Below, piece by piece: positions 47,172-57,825 of a stretch of 64,000 nt of DNA. Within the stretch, counting starts at the first letter, position 1; each line of letters starts with the position of its first letter. The notes below the pieces were generated by a model. It made no database searches, had not been told where the DNA came from, and saw only the letters and a list, made by a program, of their open reading frames with translations. The translations under genes and the position numbers were made by a program. The stretch is from Imbricaverruca yamaguchii (taxonomy: Eukaryota; Arthropoda; Thecostraca; Neoverrucidae): positions 1,586,001 to 1,650,000 of the forward strand of contig JAOTOL010001615.1 of the NCBI GenBank assembly GCA_034440575.1, written 5' to 3'.

Positions 47172-48833
47172 ATGGACGCAGACGTGGAAGAGAGCAGTGA
47201 GGACTCTGAAATGGATGGTGTGGAGGAGGCTGGTGCTAGCTATTCTGATTCGCTAAGCTCTGATGACGACGTCTGTGGTAGTGGAGGACAAAACCGCCGA
47301 CAGCTTCCCAACTTCTCGCGAATGTGTGATCGGTATGGTACCTCTGACCGCTCCGCTGCCGGCTTGCTGAACGCAGCTCTAGTAGATTATGGGATAATCG
47401 CACACAACAGCAAGGCTGAGCTGGTTGACCGCAATAAAATCCGGCGACAGAGAGACAAATGGGGTAAGAAGGAAGTGGATGAGAGCTCAAAGGAAAACCG
47501 ACGTGATCGCCTGGTGGGATTTTATTATGATGGTAGGGAAGATATAAAGCTGAATAGAGTGGGTAACAAGAACAAGATGGTCAAAGAACTGCATGAAGTA
47601 GTCGTTGCTGAACCAGGCCACCGGTACGTCGACCATGTGTCTCCACAGAGCGCCGGTGCTGCGGACATAGACAAAGAGATGTTGGCTGTCATTCAGGAAA
47701 ATGATGCCCATCCAGTGGTGATAGGGTCGGACGGCACATCGGTGAATACAGGCCGCAATAGCGGTGTTAACAGGAGGATTGAATTGGGTGTTGGTCGTCC
47801 TCTCCAGGAAGCTATTTGCGGCATACACACCAACGAACTGACGCTCAGACACGTGTTCAAGGACGCTGATGGCGAGACGAGTGGCCCGTCCTCCTTCAAA
47901 GGGCTGATTGGTAAGGCCATTCAGGGTGATTTGACTGCACTGCCCCTTTCTCAGTTTAAGCCTGTGAGGGGTCAAGTGCCTCCCATTCCAGCCGATGTTC
48001 TGAAGGAGATGAACAAAGACCAGCAGTACCTGTGCAACATGTGCATGGCAGTCCAAGCAGGACCAGGACAAGTCCTCCAGCGTGTGCTGTCTGCAGACCC
48101 TGGTCCAATCCATCAGGCCCGCTGGGTGATTCTGGCGAACAGGATCCTCCGCCTGTACGTGTCGACGGAGTCGCCAACGCCGAAGCTAGTGAGGGTGGTG
48201 TTCATGATACTGAACCAGTACGTCCCTGGGTGGTTTATGGACAGAGTTCGCCCACACATCAGTGATGGAGCTAAAAACTTGTTCGAATTGATCCGTCTGT
48301 CGAGGAAGTTGCCTGAAGATGACCGCAACATTGTGCAAAAGGTTCTGAAACGCAACGGGTTCTGGGCACACAGTGAGAACATCCTCGCCGCCATGCTGAC
48401 CGACAGCCGACAGGAGACGAGGGTGGCGGCCGTGGAGCGGATCAGGACGTGCCGAGCCAAGAGACGCGAGGACGATGACCCGGATGACATCAGACAGTTC
48501 GTCGTTCCGGACATCAACTTCGATGCCGATGACTACCAAGAAATGATCGACTGGACAAATGCAACAGAGCCACCACTGACCATGGACATGTCAGACGAGG
48601 AAATCACAGCGGCTGTGCAATGTGAACACCCCATGGACTTCAGCGCATTTCCATGTCACTCACAGGGCGTGGAACGTTGGGTAAAGGAGGTGACAGATGC
48701 GGCACAGAAGAAGGCCGGGTACTCGGCACGCCATGCTCTGATTCTGGCCAAAGCACGGTCCAGAGCCGATCTTCCGGTGATGGATACAAAGAAGGACTTT
48801 TACAGCTGGCTTCAGGGAGCCGGTCGTTCCTGA
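47172..48833 (+). CDS. transposase-like protein of unclassified DNA transposon
   Basis: The ORF is intronless, 553 residues from the first ATG (47172); the open frame extends 12 codons upstream without an ATG. The N-terminus is acidic and Ser-rich (about 1-40). Conserved-looking blocks, in ATG numbering: VVIGSDGTSVNTG (D at 187), RPLQEAICGIHTNELTLRHV (about 209-228), DGETSGPSSFKGLIGKAI (about 233-250), RWVILANRILRLYVS (about 317-331), and NGFWAHSENILAAMLTD (about 395-411, E at 402). I know this DGT / HTNEL-LRH / G-P-F-G-IGK arrangement from unnamed proteins in several invertebrate genomes but cannot give a family name. The D187 and E402 blocks could be parts of an RNase H-type (DDE) catalytic core; that is inference. 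Intact frame, inverted repeats and target duplication together argue that it is, or recently was, the element's transposase. Confidence 0.85.
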   Translation: MDADVEESSEDSEMDGVEEAGASYSDSLSSDDDVCGSGGQNRRQLPNFSRMCDRYGTSDRSAAGLLNAALVDYGIIAHNSKAELVDRNKIRRQRDKWGKKEVDESSKENRRDRLVGFYYDGREDIKLNRVGNKNKMVKELHEVVVAEPGHRYVDHVSPQSAGAADIDKEMLAVIQENDAHPVVIGSDGTSVNTGRNSGVNRRIELGVGRPLQEAICGIHTNELTLRHVFKDADGETSGPSSFKGLIGKAIQGDLTALPLSQFKPVRGQVPPIPADVLKEMNKDQQYLCNMCMAVQAGPGQVLQRVLSADPGPIHQARWVILANRILRLYVSTESPTPKLVRVVFMILNQYVPGWFMDRVRPHISDGAKNLFELIRLSRKLPEDDRNIVQKVLKRNGFWAHSENILAAMLTDSRQETRVAAVERIRTCRAKRREDDDPDDIRQFVVPDINFDADDYQEMIDWTNATEPPLTMDMSDEEITAAVQCEHPMDFSAFPCHSQGVERWVKEVTDAAQKKAGYSARHALILAKARSRADLPVMDTKKDFYSWLQGAGRS

Positions 48834-49091
48834 GTTCAGCTTGGCCATTCTGAGGTGACCTGTCGTCATGATTTGGTACCATAATCTATTGCCATGCGTT
48901 GAAAGTTGAAAGTGTTTCCTAGACAAAACGCACAGCCGATATTCAGGACGTCTGTTGATGATTTAAATGATGGTTTAGTTGATATGGTGTGTTTAAATGG
49001 TTGCAAGTACAGAGTTAGGCAGACTCGTATTTATGTTCCTACATAGATGGTGGTGATCACAAGTTTCCGAAAACTGCAATGCAATAACTGC

Positions 49092-49097
49092 AATAAA
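49092..49097 (+). promoter_or_regulatory. poly(A) signal of the transposase gene
   Basis: AATAAA lies 259 bases after the ORF stop, inside the element and before the right inverted repeat. Confidence 0.45.
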
Positions 49098-49325
49098 CCT
49101 CGGTTGAACGTATCTCTTCTTATGCAAAACTGAAAACGTGGCCAAAAATGTAAATATTGTGCACCTCTAATCACGTAATTGTTGCTGACGGTTCATTACA
49201 TAATTAAAGCTTCGGTGTTATAGACATGCAGACACTAGTAAGCTTGGCAACGGTAGCCGAGAATTAGTGGGGGAATAGCGTGAACAAGACTTATGGTGTT
49301 ATGTTCTTATAACAAGGCAAAGACT

Positions 49326-49494
49326 AATGGAGACTTCAACGCTTGGCGGGGCTAAGAACCGTTTCAAAAACGTTTCGTGCGCGGTATCTATAATATTTTT
49401 GAAAAATGTTTAGCCGCGATTTTCCGTCTATGAACATTCACGCGCACGCGTTTTGACCCCGCGGAAGTTGGTTTATAATTTTCGATCCACCCTA
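49326..49494. repeat. right terminal inverted repeat of the DNA transposon
   Basis: Reverse-complement partner of 46848-47026. It ends ATCCACCCTA directly before the second GTCCACAC. Confidence 0.88.
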
Positions 49495-49502
49495 GTCCAC
49501 AC

Positions 49503-49929
49503 CCGCGGTATCGCTCACGTGCACTGTTCACTGTGCACTGCACGGCCGTGAAATGCGGTCGAGAAGACCATGCATGTGGCCAGAATGTCGGAAGACGCAC
49601 GAGCCACCTGGCTCAGCAGCCTGTTGGTTCCCGCCCATCTGGCTCTGGCCGAGTTTTGTCAGTTGTATATCGACCTGCTTCACAGCTGTCTCGGTGTCAG
49701 TACTGTGTCACCTGTGAACACGACGACCATTGTGTTACGTGGGATGAGTTGAATGGTGACCATGACATTTTTTGGGTAGCTCCGAATGTGCGTGTTAAAG
49801 GTGTGCATGTATTTAAATGCGTGAATTGCAGTGTTTCTAAATAGAAGCACTTCCCGTGCACGGTGATGAATGGGGACCCATTATGGCACGTAAGGTAGTC
49901 GCAGTGTTAAACCGAACAATGTGTCGGTC
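49503..49929. other. unrecognised spacer
   Basis: Short ORFs only; no recognised feature. Confidence 0.4.
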
Positions 49930-50060
49930 CGACCGTAACAGTGTGGACGGCAGAAACACAGCCGGGTGTCGGTCAAACCGTGACGGTGTGGACGGCGGAA
50001 ACACAGCCGGGTGTCGGTCCGACCGTGACGGTGTGGACGGCGGAAACACAACGCCAGCGC
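49930..50060. repeat. ~42-bp minisatellite, 3 copies
   Basis: Units carry GTGTGGACGGCGGAAACACA then GCCGGGTGTCGGTC, starting near 49951, with a partial unit before. Confidence 0.88.
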
Positions 50061-50405
50061 AGCGGGAGTCCATCGTCCACAGTGCCGCCTCGCACAGGAC
50101 ACCACCGCCGCGGACCAGACCGACTGTGTGTACCGAGTGGACAATAGCCGCAGGTGCGACAGGTGCCGCCGTTCGCCATCGTCCAATGGCATCTCAGTAC
50201 AGCTGACCTGCTCAGCTGTGGTATCTGTTCAATGCACACAAGGAAAGAATTTTGACTGGAAATGGGCCGTGGCCATTAGTGGCTGCAGGATCACCATCCG
50301 AATCAAACAGATTCCAGCCCTCAGCAATGCTAAGGAAGTTGGAAAGGTTACTGACTGGGGGGGGCACGACCACTGCTAGTGGCGGGAACTCTCTCCTCCC
50401 CTCAG

Positions 50406-50494
50406 CTAACAAGCCAGAGGAGGATACAATGCGCGCCATGGCGATCCCTGTCTGTGGGCGTGGACTCGATGTCATATGTGAGGAACACCAGGAC
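50406..50494 (+). CDS. candidate isolated small exon, unknown gene
   Basis: An 89-nt open stretch with strong splice signals: TCTCTCCTCCCCTCAG directly before 50406 and GAC|GTGAGT at 50495. The frame begins with two bases of a split codon and ends in phase 0. It reads NKPEEDTMRAMAIPVCGRGL followed by DVICEEHQD. I do not recognise it and found no partner exon. It could equally be chance in GC-balanced DNA. Confidence 0.22.
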
Positions 50495-52636
50495 GTGAGT
50501 CCAGCACATTTTAACAAGCTATTTTGGTGGAAATTTTCAATCCTGTCCTTTGCTTTTCAAACCAAGTCATGTGCCGTATTTGCTCTTCCCCTTCTAATTG
50601 TCCCATTAAGCTTGATACAGTTTCCCATTTTCCCCAGAATGGGTGCCATTTTTGCCAACTTACCTAACCATTGATTGTTCCCTTTAAGATGTCCTACACG
50701 GGCTTGCCACACGTGTGGTAAGTGGTTCTCTTCCGTAAGAATCTCGCATGTGCTTAGTGATGGTCATATCCCTGGTGCTAGCCTGCTAGCTGCTGAGGAA
50801 TTATCTGATCCATGCGCTTGTGCTATTTGATTTCCGTGAGTCATCCTGGTAGTACATCATGGCATGATGCTCCTTGAGCTTGCAAAATAATTTGTGGACT
50901 CGTTTTTTTATTATTACTAGACACATCCACATGTTAAAGTTCGTATAGTAGACAATCTGTAAGCAAAATGCAGATGATGATAAAGGACAAGTGAGACAAA
51001 ATACAGACGGTGATAAAAGGCAAGTGAATGTGCCATGGAAGATCATGAACAATGGATCAGGAGATAGAAAGCGTAAACAAAAGATCGCGACAGATATGGT
51101 CACATGATCTCACTGACCGACCCAGGGAAAGAGACAAACCAGGTAGTTCCATTCCATTCGTTAGTGGCTGGAAGTGAAATCATGGTGTTATCGCTCTTGA
51201 TCAAGATTAATGAAACTATACAGTTCAGAAAAGCAGTTGGTGCTTTGAAAATGAGCACCATTTTTTTGTCTGGACTCCCAAAGGTTTCGTGCTATGGAAC
51301 TGAAATATTAATCTCCCCCCAGGATTCGTTTTTTCATAGAATAAAGATTAAACGCAACCTATTGGCAGAAAACAGATCTGAAGGGCACGGATGCACGGAG
51401 GGAAAAGATCTAATAGATCGCGATCATGAGCACAACTTGTGCGAGGCGGATAGTGGTCTGTTTGCATAAAGCAACCGTAAGTAAAAGAGTGTGAGGAGTA
51501 GGTCGCACTTCACTTAATAATTAGAGACTTGGTCAGGAAAATGAAAGGGTGACAGAAGAGTGCGATGGAATATTGTTAATGAGTATGCCAGATGCGTTAT
51601 AATTTTGCTCTCAAAGTAGATGATTTGAAATGAGCTTCAACTCATAATTTTTCCCCTTCAACGATTTCGACGTTTATGCAATTAGCATGGATAATGCCTC
51701 CTCCCTCCCCACCCTCGCCATTGGTACTGCTGATACGGATAATTACTGGCGATACCTAAGAAGTAGTGTTTTATCATTCGAAGGTGGCAATCCTGTATTG
51801 AATGGTGCCACAAAGCGTAGCAACTGATGCGAGTTGTTGAAGATGTGGGCACAAGTGCCTACATACGGGGTGGGTGTAAGGTCATATATTTACAGTGAAC
51901 TGCAAGCGCATTAAACAGCTGCACGCGAAAAAGAAAATGAAACAATATTCCCGGATTTTGCAAGTCGTTTACCGACATTTGTCTACACATTTGGCCTACC
52001 AACTCCATTTTCAGTGTGCTTAAAAATCTCCTGATTTGGAAAAATAACTGTCGATTCTGGGGAATGGAAAGAGTATGGTAGGACTGGAAACCCTTCGCCA
52101 GAGGGTGCATGGTGCAGGTTATACAACGCGGCCAGCGTCCCCTTTTTACCGAACAGGTTTTCTTTCGCTGAACAACACTTGTTTTCGTGTGCTGAGATGT
52201 GCTGTCAACCGTGGAGCTTGATGACGAGTTCCACTGTACTCACCCGTCATCATATCAAGATTAGCACAACTATCATAGTCCAACGCCCGTGGGAACCGGC
52301 AGTCCCCGAGAGCCGGAAGTCACCAAACAGTTGCACTAGTCACCCACGTGGGGATGGTCTGCTGCGACGGACGCGCTAGGGAAGAACGGACTGCTCTCCC
52401 CTCCCCCTCCGGCACGCTTCACGGACGCACGTCTGGGGGAGTCGGCCGAGCAGCCTTTCGCGCGCTTTTTGCGCCAGATGCGCCACACCGCCATTGTAGA
52501 GGGCGCGGTGCGCCGGCGTCCCGCTGCCCCACAGGCCGACGCGACCCCGACCCGCTATGCCGGCCGTTACCGCGCGTGCGGCACCACAGACATACTATCG
52601 CCGCCCAAGCCGAGGCCGGTCACTCACCCCACTGTG
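50495..52636. other. unrecognised spacer
   Basis: Mostly AT-rich with short ORFs. From about 52240 the sequence turns CpG-rich. No gene was supported. Confidence 0.4.
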
Positions 52637-52683
52637 GTGACGTCACTCACTTGGCGCACTGCCAAGTGAGTAGATGACGTCAC
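52637..52683. promoter_or_regulatory. inverted repeat with two CRE-like TGACGTCA octamers
   Basis: GTGACGTCACTCACTTGGC pairs with GCCAAGTGAGT....GACGTCAC around a GCACT loop; the right arm carries a 4-base insertion (about TAGA). Both arms contain TGACGTCA (52638-52645 and 52675-52682), the binding sequence of CREB/ATF factors. It lies at the end of a CpG-rich patch (about 52380-52640), so it could mark a promoter, or simply be a small palindromic insertion. Confidence 0.45.
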
Positions 52684-55084
52684 TGCTAGAGCCAGCGAAG
52701 ATACGTGGATTTCCCGCTGCATGGCAGCACTGTACAAGTTGTGATGACAGGAACAACGGCAGCAGTTGCAGCTACGGCTTGTTGACGTTGAAAATAGGTG
52801 GCGCTCGCGGATGAATGTTAAAGAAAAATAACATGCCAGCGTATTGGCAACTTTGGGATCGAAATAGCATTTAGTATTATGAAAAGCTCATCACAAATGG
52901 TTTTCAGCATCGCATGATCGTCCCAGAGTGGAAGTGGCACAGGCGGAACTTACATGGAGGGCTTACTGGATTTTTGGAGACTAATTTTATGTTTCTGAAT
53001 TTCCAAGAATAAAAATATCTGCTTTTTTTCGGAGAGAAGTGTAGGATTGTTAATCCGCAGTGGTGTGGTGGTGTGTTGCATGCCCTATGCACTAAAGCAT
53101 TTTCGCGACGATGGTGGTTGCGGGATCACCATCCAAGGCAACCATCCCTTCCCAATTCTGTTAATGCAATGGAGGACGATCAATGACTCGGAGTGGCCAT
53201 GCCCCCATGCTAACATTAGAGGCGGCCTTGGTGCCTGGTATGATTCATGGTGTGGTATAGTCACAGAAGTGAGGAAATTTGTGAGACAGTCCCTTCATCA
53301 ATGTCATAAGATCAACGTAATACGGTCGAGAAATCGTAAAATGTTGGCAGGCTTAATAAGAGCCGCAAGGGTCCAACCAGGTTAAGTGTAAAGATGTCAT
53401 AACCCTGGCAAAAAGACACTCATCAGCCCAGCCAACACCACACCCCTAATTCCTAAGAGTCCATCCACAAACATCCCACACACTCAGCAATGCCTTACAT
53501 ATGCAACCATATTCGCTTGACCCCGGGTAAGACATGTGGTTTGGGTGCCCCACCAATATTTTTCAACCTATACATGCCTGCTCCATGCGGCCTGTACAAC
53601 AGTGTAAAATAATTGACCATGTGGCCTGGAATGTCACAGTTAATGGAATTGTGCTATTTCATCCTTGTCTTAGGTGTTTACCATTTTGCCACATGTGTGG
53701 GCAGTCATTATACACACGACTGCTAACTAATGTAAAATGCATGTGAGTGAAGTGAAAGGCATTCCGCTTTTTTAATGCTTAAGTGGCGATCCCTTATTTT
53801 CTTCCAATCTTTCACTATCCCCAAGGAACTTCCTTCTTCATCCACACAGTGGTGAAGTAATTTTAGGACACTGCTGTGCAATGCACACCTACTTAGCATA
53901 AATATCACCCCATCCACCACTACATATGACTAAAAAAACAAGATTTTGCAGCCTAAGCCTAAGTTGTCCGCCATATTTTTCGAAGTCAAAGTCCTCGCGT
54001 CGTTGTCCTCTATCCAAACTTTCCAAACATCCAAACATCCTTGTCCCGCAAACCCATGTGTCTCTCTCCCCTGTCTAAATTCCATGGCGAAGTCCATGTC
54101 TGAACACGGATCATTCCATGCTCAGTTTTTCTGTATTAGATCAGCATACCACATGGTGCGCTGTCAGTGGCTGGGTGCAACGTATTTTATAACAGTTACA
54201 ATTTGCACAAGCAGTAGCAGGGTATGTCCCACAAATTACCCATGCTATTCTCAAGCACGAACACACGGAGTCGAGATGTGCCATTTGTCGCCGTTCCTGT
54301 CTCTGGGCGCCAAGTCTGAGCGGCTAATGAGGCGCTCCATTGTCTGAAGTCGAGCCGCCTCCTGAATGGCCCTGCCGGTGCCATCTAGCAGGGGCGGACA
54401 CAGAGGGGCATTGGGAGTGTGTGCCTCGCACATGGAAAGGTGACTGTCCTCTGACCGGGAGGGCGTCCCTTCCGGAAGACTGGAGTGCGCTCTCCCATAT
54501 CGTTCAGCGAAGTTTCCTCGGAGGGACCCCATGAACATTCCTGTATCCGTCCCTGCCACGCAGGCCCCGACCACCAATTTGGCGACCAAAGCCAAGCCCG
54601 GCCAGCACGGATAATTGCCTCGCCGTCCCGTGCTCAGAATGATGGCCAAGTCCGCCCACTGGATAGCCGGGCCGCCACCGCTCCTCTGCCGAGCCAACGC
54701 CACCACAATCGACCCCAGATGACCTGCCACACGGACCGAGCCGCCGCTGAAGGCTGCAGTGTTCGGACGCGCCATTTCATTTCACTGACTGGTCAAAGCT
54801 GCAGATTCTGCTCTGCTGCTCTTCATATTTAATTTTCGGACCTTGACTGATTCTTCTCTGCGGGAAAATGAGCCTATATCTTATACGTGCCTCTTAAGAG
54901 GCCTCTTTTAGGAAATTCATTTTGATGTGCCTTGATAAAAAGGCCAATGTCTATTTTGAAACTCTGAATAGACGAAAAGACCTTCATAAAAGGATTGTAT
55001 AAGAGACCGCATGTGCCATTGACTGACCGAACAGCCATCAAACACACTACGTGTCTATGATACTGTACTTCGTCGATTATAACT
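52684..55084. other. unrecognised spacer
   Basis: The minus-strand frame 54251-54775 stays open for 174 codons in GC-rich sequence, but I see no domain, repeat or splice support. Other ORFs are shorter. Confidence 0.4.
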
Positions 55085-55106
55085 GTCTTTTCTCTTACAG
55101 GTAAGT
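55085..55106 (+). promoter_or_regulatory. candidate recursive splice (ratchet) site
   Basis: A pyrimidine-rich run (TCTTTTCTCTTACAG, ending at 55100) is directly followed by GTAAGT (55101-55106). A juxtaposed 3' and 5' splice site around AG|GT is the arrangement of zero-nucleotide exons used to remove long introns stepwise in insects. It would place this region in a long plus-strand intron. Confidence 0.4.
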
Positions 55107-57638
55107 TCGTACGAAGTCAGCTGAGCTGCATGCTGCATGTTCTGCGGAATACTTCCGATTGAACTCAGTAAGTTCTGATGCCAGTCCAGTGTTGTCTACT
55201 ACAGACACCAGTTGTGCATCCAACGTCTGCAGCCGCATGCCGTTGCTGCCGGGCTCAGCTGCGGCCGTCTTCCGCGGGTTGACAGGCCGTCAGCCGAGTC
55301 GCCAGCGGCCTGAACGGTCTGTCAGATCTTGTCTGCGATAATCATTTGTTTTCAAAAGATTGGAATCCAATCCGCAAACCTCCACTTGAAAGGGATTGCA
55401 GTGCAATATGCTGTACTATATATTGAAAAGGATTGCAATTAAATTAGCATTGCAATTTCAATCGCAGTGATTTAGCAAATCTGCGAAGGATATCCAGCTC
55501 TACATAGGTGAGCCCTTCACAATGGTACCGTGGTCGTCCGCTGACACCTGTCTATGCCAATGATTACCTCATTAACTTCCTCAGCACTCGGTGTGTAACA
55601 TAGCTACTTCTTAGCATATTGATGCGCCCACGGTGATCGATGTGAATCGGAAAGATCCTGGTGCCTTCGCCTATTGTATTGATATTACGGACCGAAGACA
55701 CAAAAATATTGTCGAGAAGCAGGTATTTTGGGCCCAAGGACGGTTCCCACGAAAATCCTTCGGCTCGCCACCACACCAAAAAAAAAAACATTTGTCATGT
55801 CAAAAGTGTTAGAAGCAAGGTGTAGTCGTGATGCATGTTCTGTCATTGGAAGTGAAGCCAGTAAGTAAGCGAAGAACGATTTGAAGGGCCACCTCGCGTG
55901 TTGTCTTGAGCTAGGCCACCCCATGCCTCCACCCGGTGTGCTGTCTTGAGCCAGGTCACCACATGTCTCCGCCCGGTGTGTTGCCTTGAGTTTCCGAAAC
56001 CAGCCTGTGAACTTTGATGATCCGCCAACACCAAAGTTACCGGTAGGTTTTCACCTTTGAAGCGTTAAGGAATGTGCTCGGCATGATTTCTGCCACCATT
56101 GGTGCTGAGGCGCACAGATCCCTCAATGTTGCTTAAGTCTACCACTACGCCCACGGGCGCTACATGGAAGTTATGCATGTACGACTGCGAATATACGCTG
56201 CACAGTTTTGCCGTGGCGGTGCCGATGTTACTTGGTATTCATCAAGAGTGGAACTTTCTAAATATATTTTGGGGGCCTCGAGTGCTCCCGCCCACCCGAC
56301 TTAATTCCACTCTTAACCATATGCCCTATTGGCGCACAAGCAATCAAATTGAGCTTTAGCTGCTTGTGGAGGCTCTTCCCTAATCATACTATAAAAATCC
56401 ACCCCTGGTATTGATTTCCACACATCTGAAAAAGCAAATCCCTAGTCCGTCTCGGTCATAGCTGGTGCGGAAAAAGCCTGAGACGGGGACAGTTTTTACC
56501 CCCACCTCGCTAGCCCTCGTGATAATCATTTGAGTATCTTCACTGATTACAGCGAAACTTCATCCCTGCCCTGCACAATACCCAACCGGAATATGCCACG
56601 GAGAAATACGAACCAGAAATAAATATGAGTGCCCACCCACCGACTTGGAGAGGGGAGGAAACCTCGCTTCCGAATAGCCTTGTGCAAATGTTGTCCCTGG
56701 GTAGGCACCTTTGAGCCAAAGGCGATGGACGTGAGATGTTTCCGATCCCCTACTACTATATGTATGAATGTCAATTGACCTGGTCTGTCTAAAAATGACA
56801 TAGCTGGATTCAGCGCATCACAACGCTACACAAATATTTTCATCAAAGCATAAAATATTGGGTGTGGTGTCCTTGTCGATTTGTCGTAGAATAGGCCAAT
56901 TATGAGTATGCCGTTTTAATAAGAGGGTGGATGGTGTGAAACATCGCCTGTAATATAACATTGCATGGCTTTGAAAGTAGTCATACGATCATTTGTTGCA
57001 TTTTCCGTGGCTTCACCTCACAAATGATCAGAAAACATCAATTAGAATGAGGTAGGTTCTGTATTGACGGATTCGTGGTTCACCTGTCTCTAGTATGTTG
57101 GGCTGGATGAGTTGCACCATGCGTCATTTTAAGCTACAGCAGACATTTCACATGAGCATGTGCGTGCCAAAGGGTACTTCACTTGTGCTTATGCCGTATA
57201 TTAGTATATTGCAATGTATAAATATTGTTCTTGAAGAGTTCCAGCCGGCTCTTCCCCACAAATGCATAGCATGCAGCGCGCACTACGCCTTGCAGTTCCA
57301 TCGCGTCCGGATTCCTGCAGTATCCCCATTATAAACCTTACATTCTCCCAGATACTCGTCGGACTGAGAAGTTGGGATCGAAATGATGCTATCATGTCCC
57401 CATATAAATTCTGGTATTACAGTCACGGTAATATCTATCCAGCATTAACACCACTGACAACAGGATCAAACACTGATCATTCGTACATTGTAGAGGGATA
57501 GTGTTCTCTTTGAACACCGGTTGTCGTCGCCTCACTAGTCGACCTGGTGCAATCGACATTCCTTCCTAATCGGCAGCGTGATATCCTTGTTGGTTGTCCG
57601 TCGTGCGTGTGGTTCTCGTGTCTGGTTTCCAGTGCTGT
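55107..57638. other. unrecognised spacer
   Basis: No gene, array or mobile element was recognised. 55900-55990 has three loose repeats of GCCTTGAG / CCACCCGGTGTG phrases. Confidence 0.4.
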
Positions 57639-57825
57639 TTGGTCGATAGTGAGGGGAAGAGTGGCCTAGGGGTAAGTTGCTCGTCTCACAATCGAAAGGT
57701 TGTGGGTTCGAGTCTCACCTGTCGCTACTCTTCGCCCGCGACCAATCGGCGTGAGAGATTGGCGACGCTACATGACTTAACGGTCGATGTGTCGTAAACC
57801 AATAACCAACCTTGGTCGATAGTGA
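57639..57825 (+). mobile_element. tRNA-Val-derived SINE with 14-bp target duplication (copy 2)
   Basis: TTGGTCGATAGTGA at 57639-57652 and 57812-57825 flanks a 159-bp body closely matching the copy at 29532: A box TGGCCTAGGGGTAAG, CTCACAA anticodon loop, B box GGTTCGAGTCT (57705-57715), CTACTCTTCGCCCGCG, GGCGTGAGAGATTGGCGA, CCAATAACCAACC tail. Both copies lie on the plus strand. High similarity and perfect duplications suggest recent activity. Confidence 0.93.

Larger units (their letters stand above)
46840..49502 (+). mobile_element. complete DNA transposon with 8-bp target duplication and long inverted repeats
   Basis: GTCCACAC occurs at 46840-46847 and again at 49495-49502. Between them is a 2647-bp element (46848-49494) starting TAGGGTGGAT and ending ATCCACCCTA. 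The imperfect inverted repeats are about 179 bp (46848-47026) and 169 bp (49326-49494); shared blocks, read inward, include CAACTTCCGCGGG, TCAAAAC, GTGCGCGTG, AGATACCGCGCACGAA and GAAGTCTCCATT. The single intronless ORF (47172-48833) and a downstream AATAAA (49092-49097) lie inside. Eight-bp duplications occur in hAT, P and Mutator-like elements, but the ends lack the hAT CAG start and the protein shows none of their transposase motifs that I know. I leave the superfamily open. Confidence 0.92.

Noticed and set aside
54251..54775. 174-codon minus-strand ORF as a gene
   Set aside because: GC-rich DNA with no recognisable domain, splice sites or neighbours; not enough to call.
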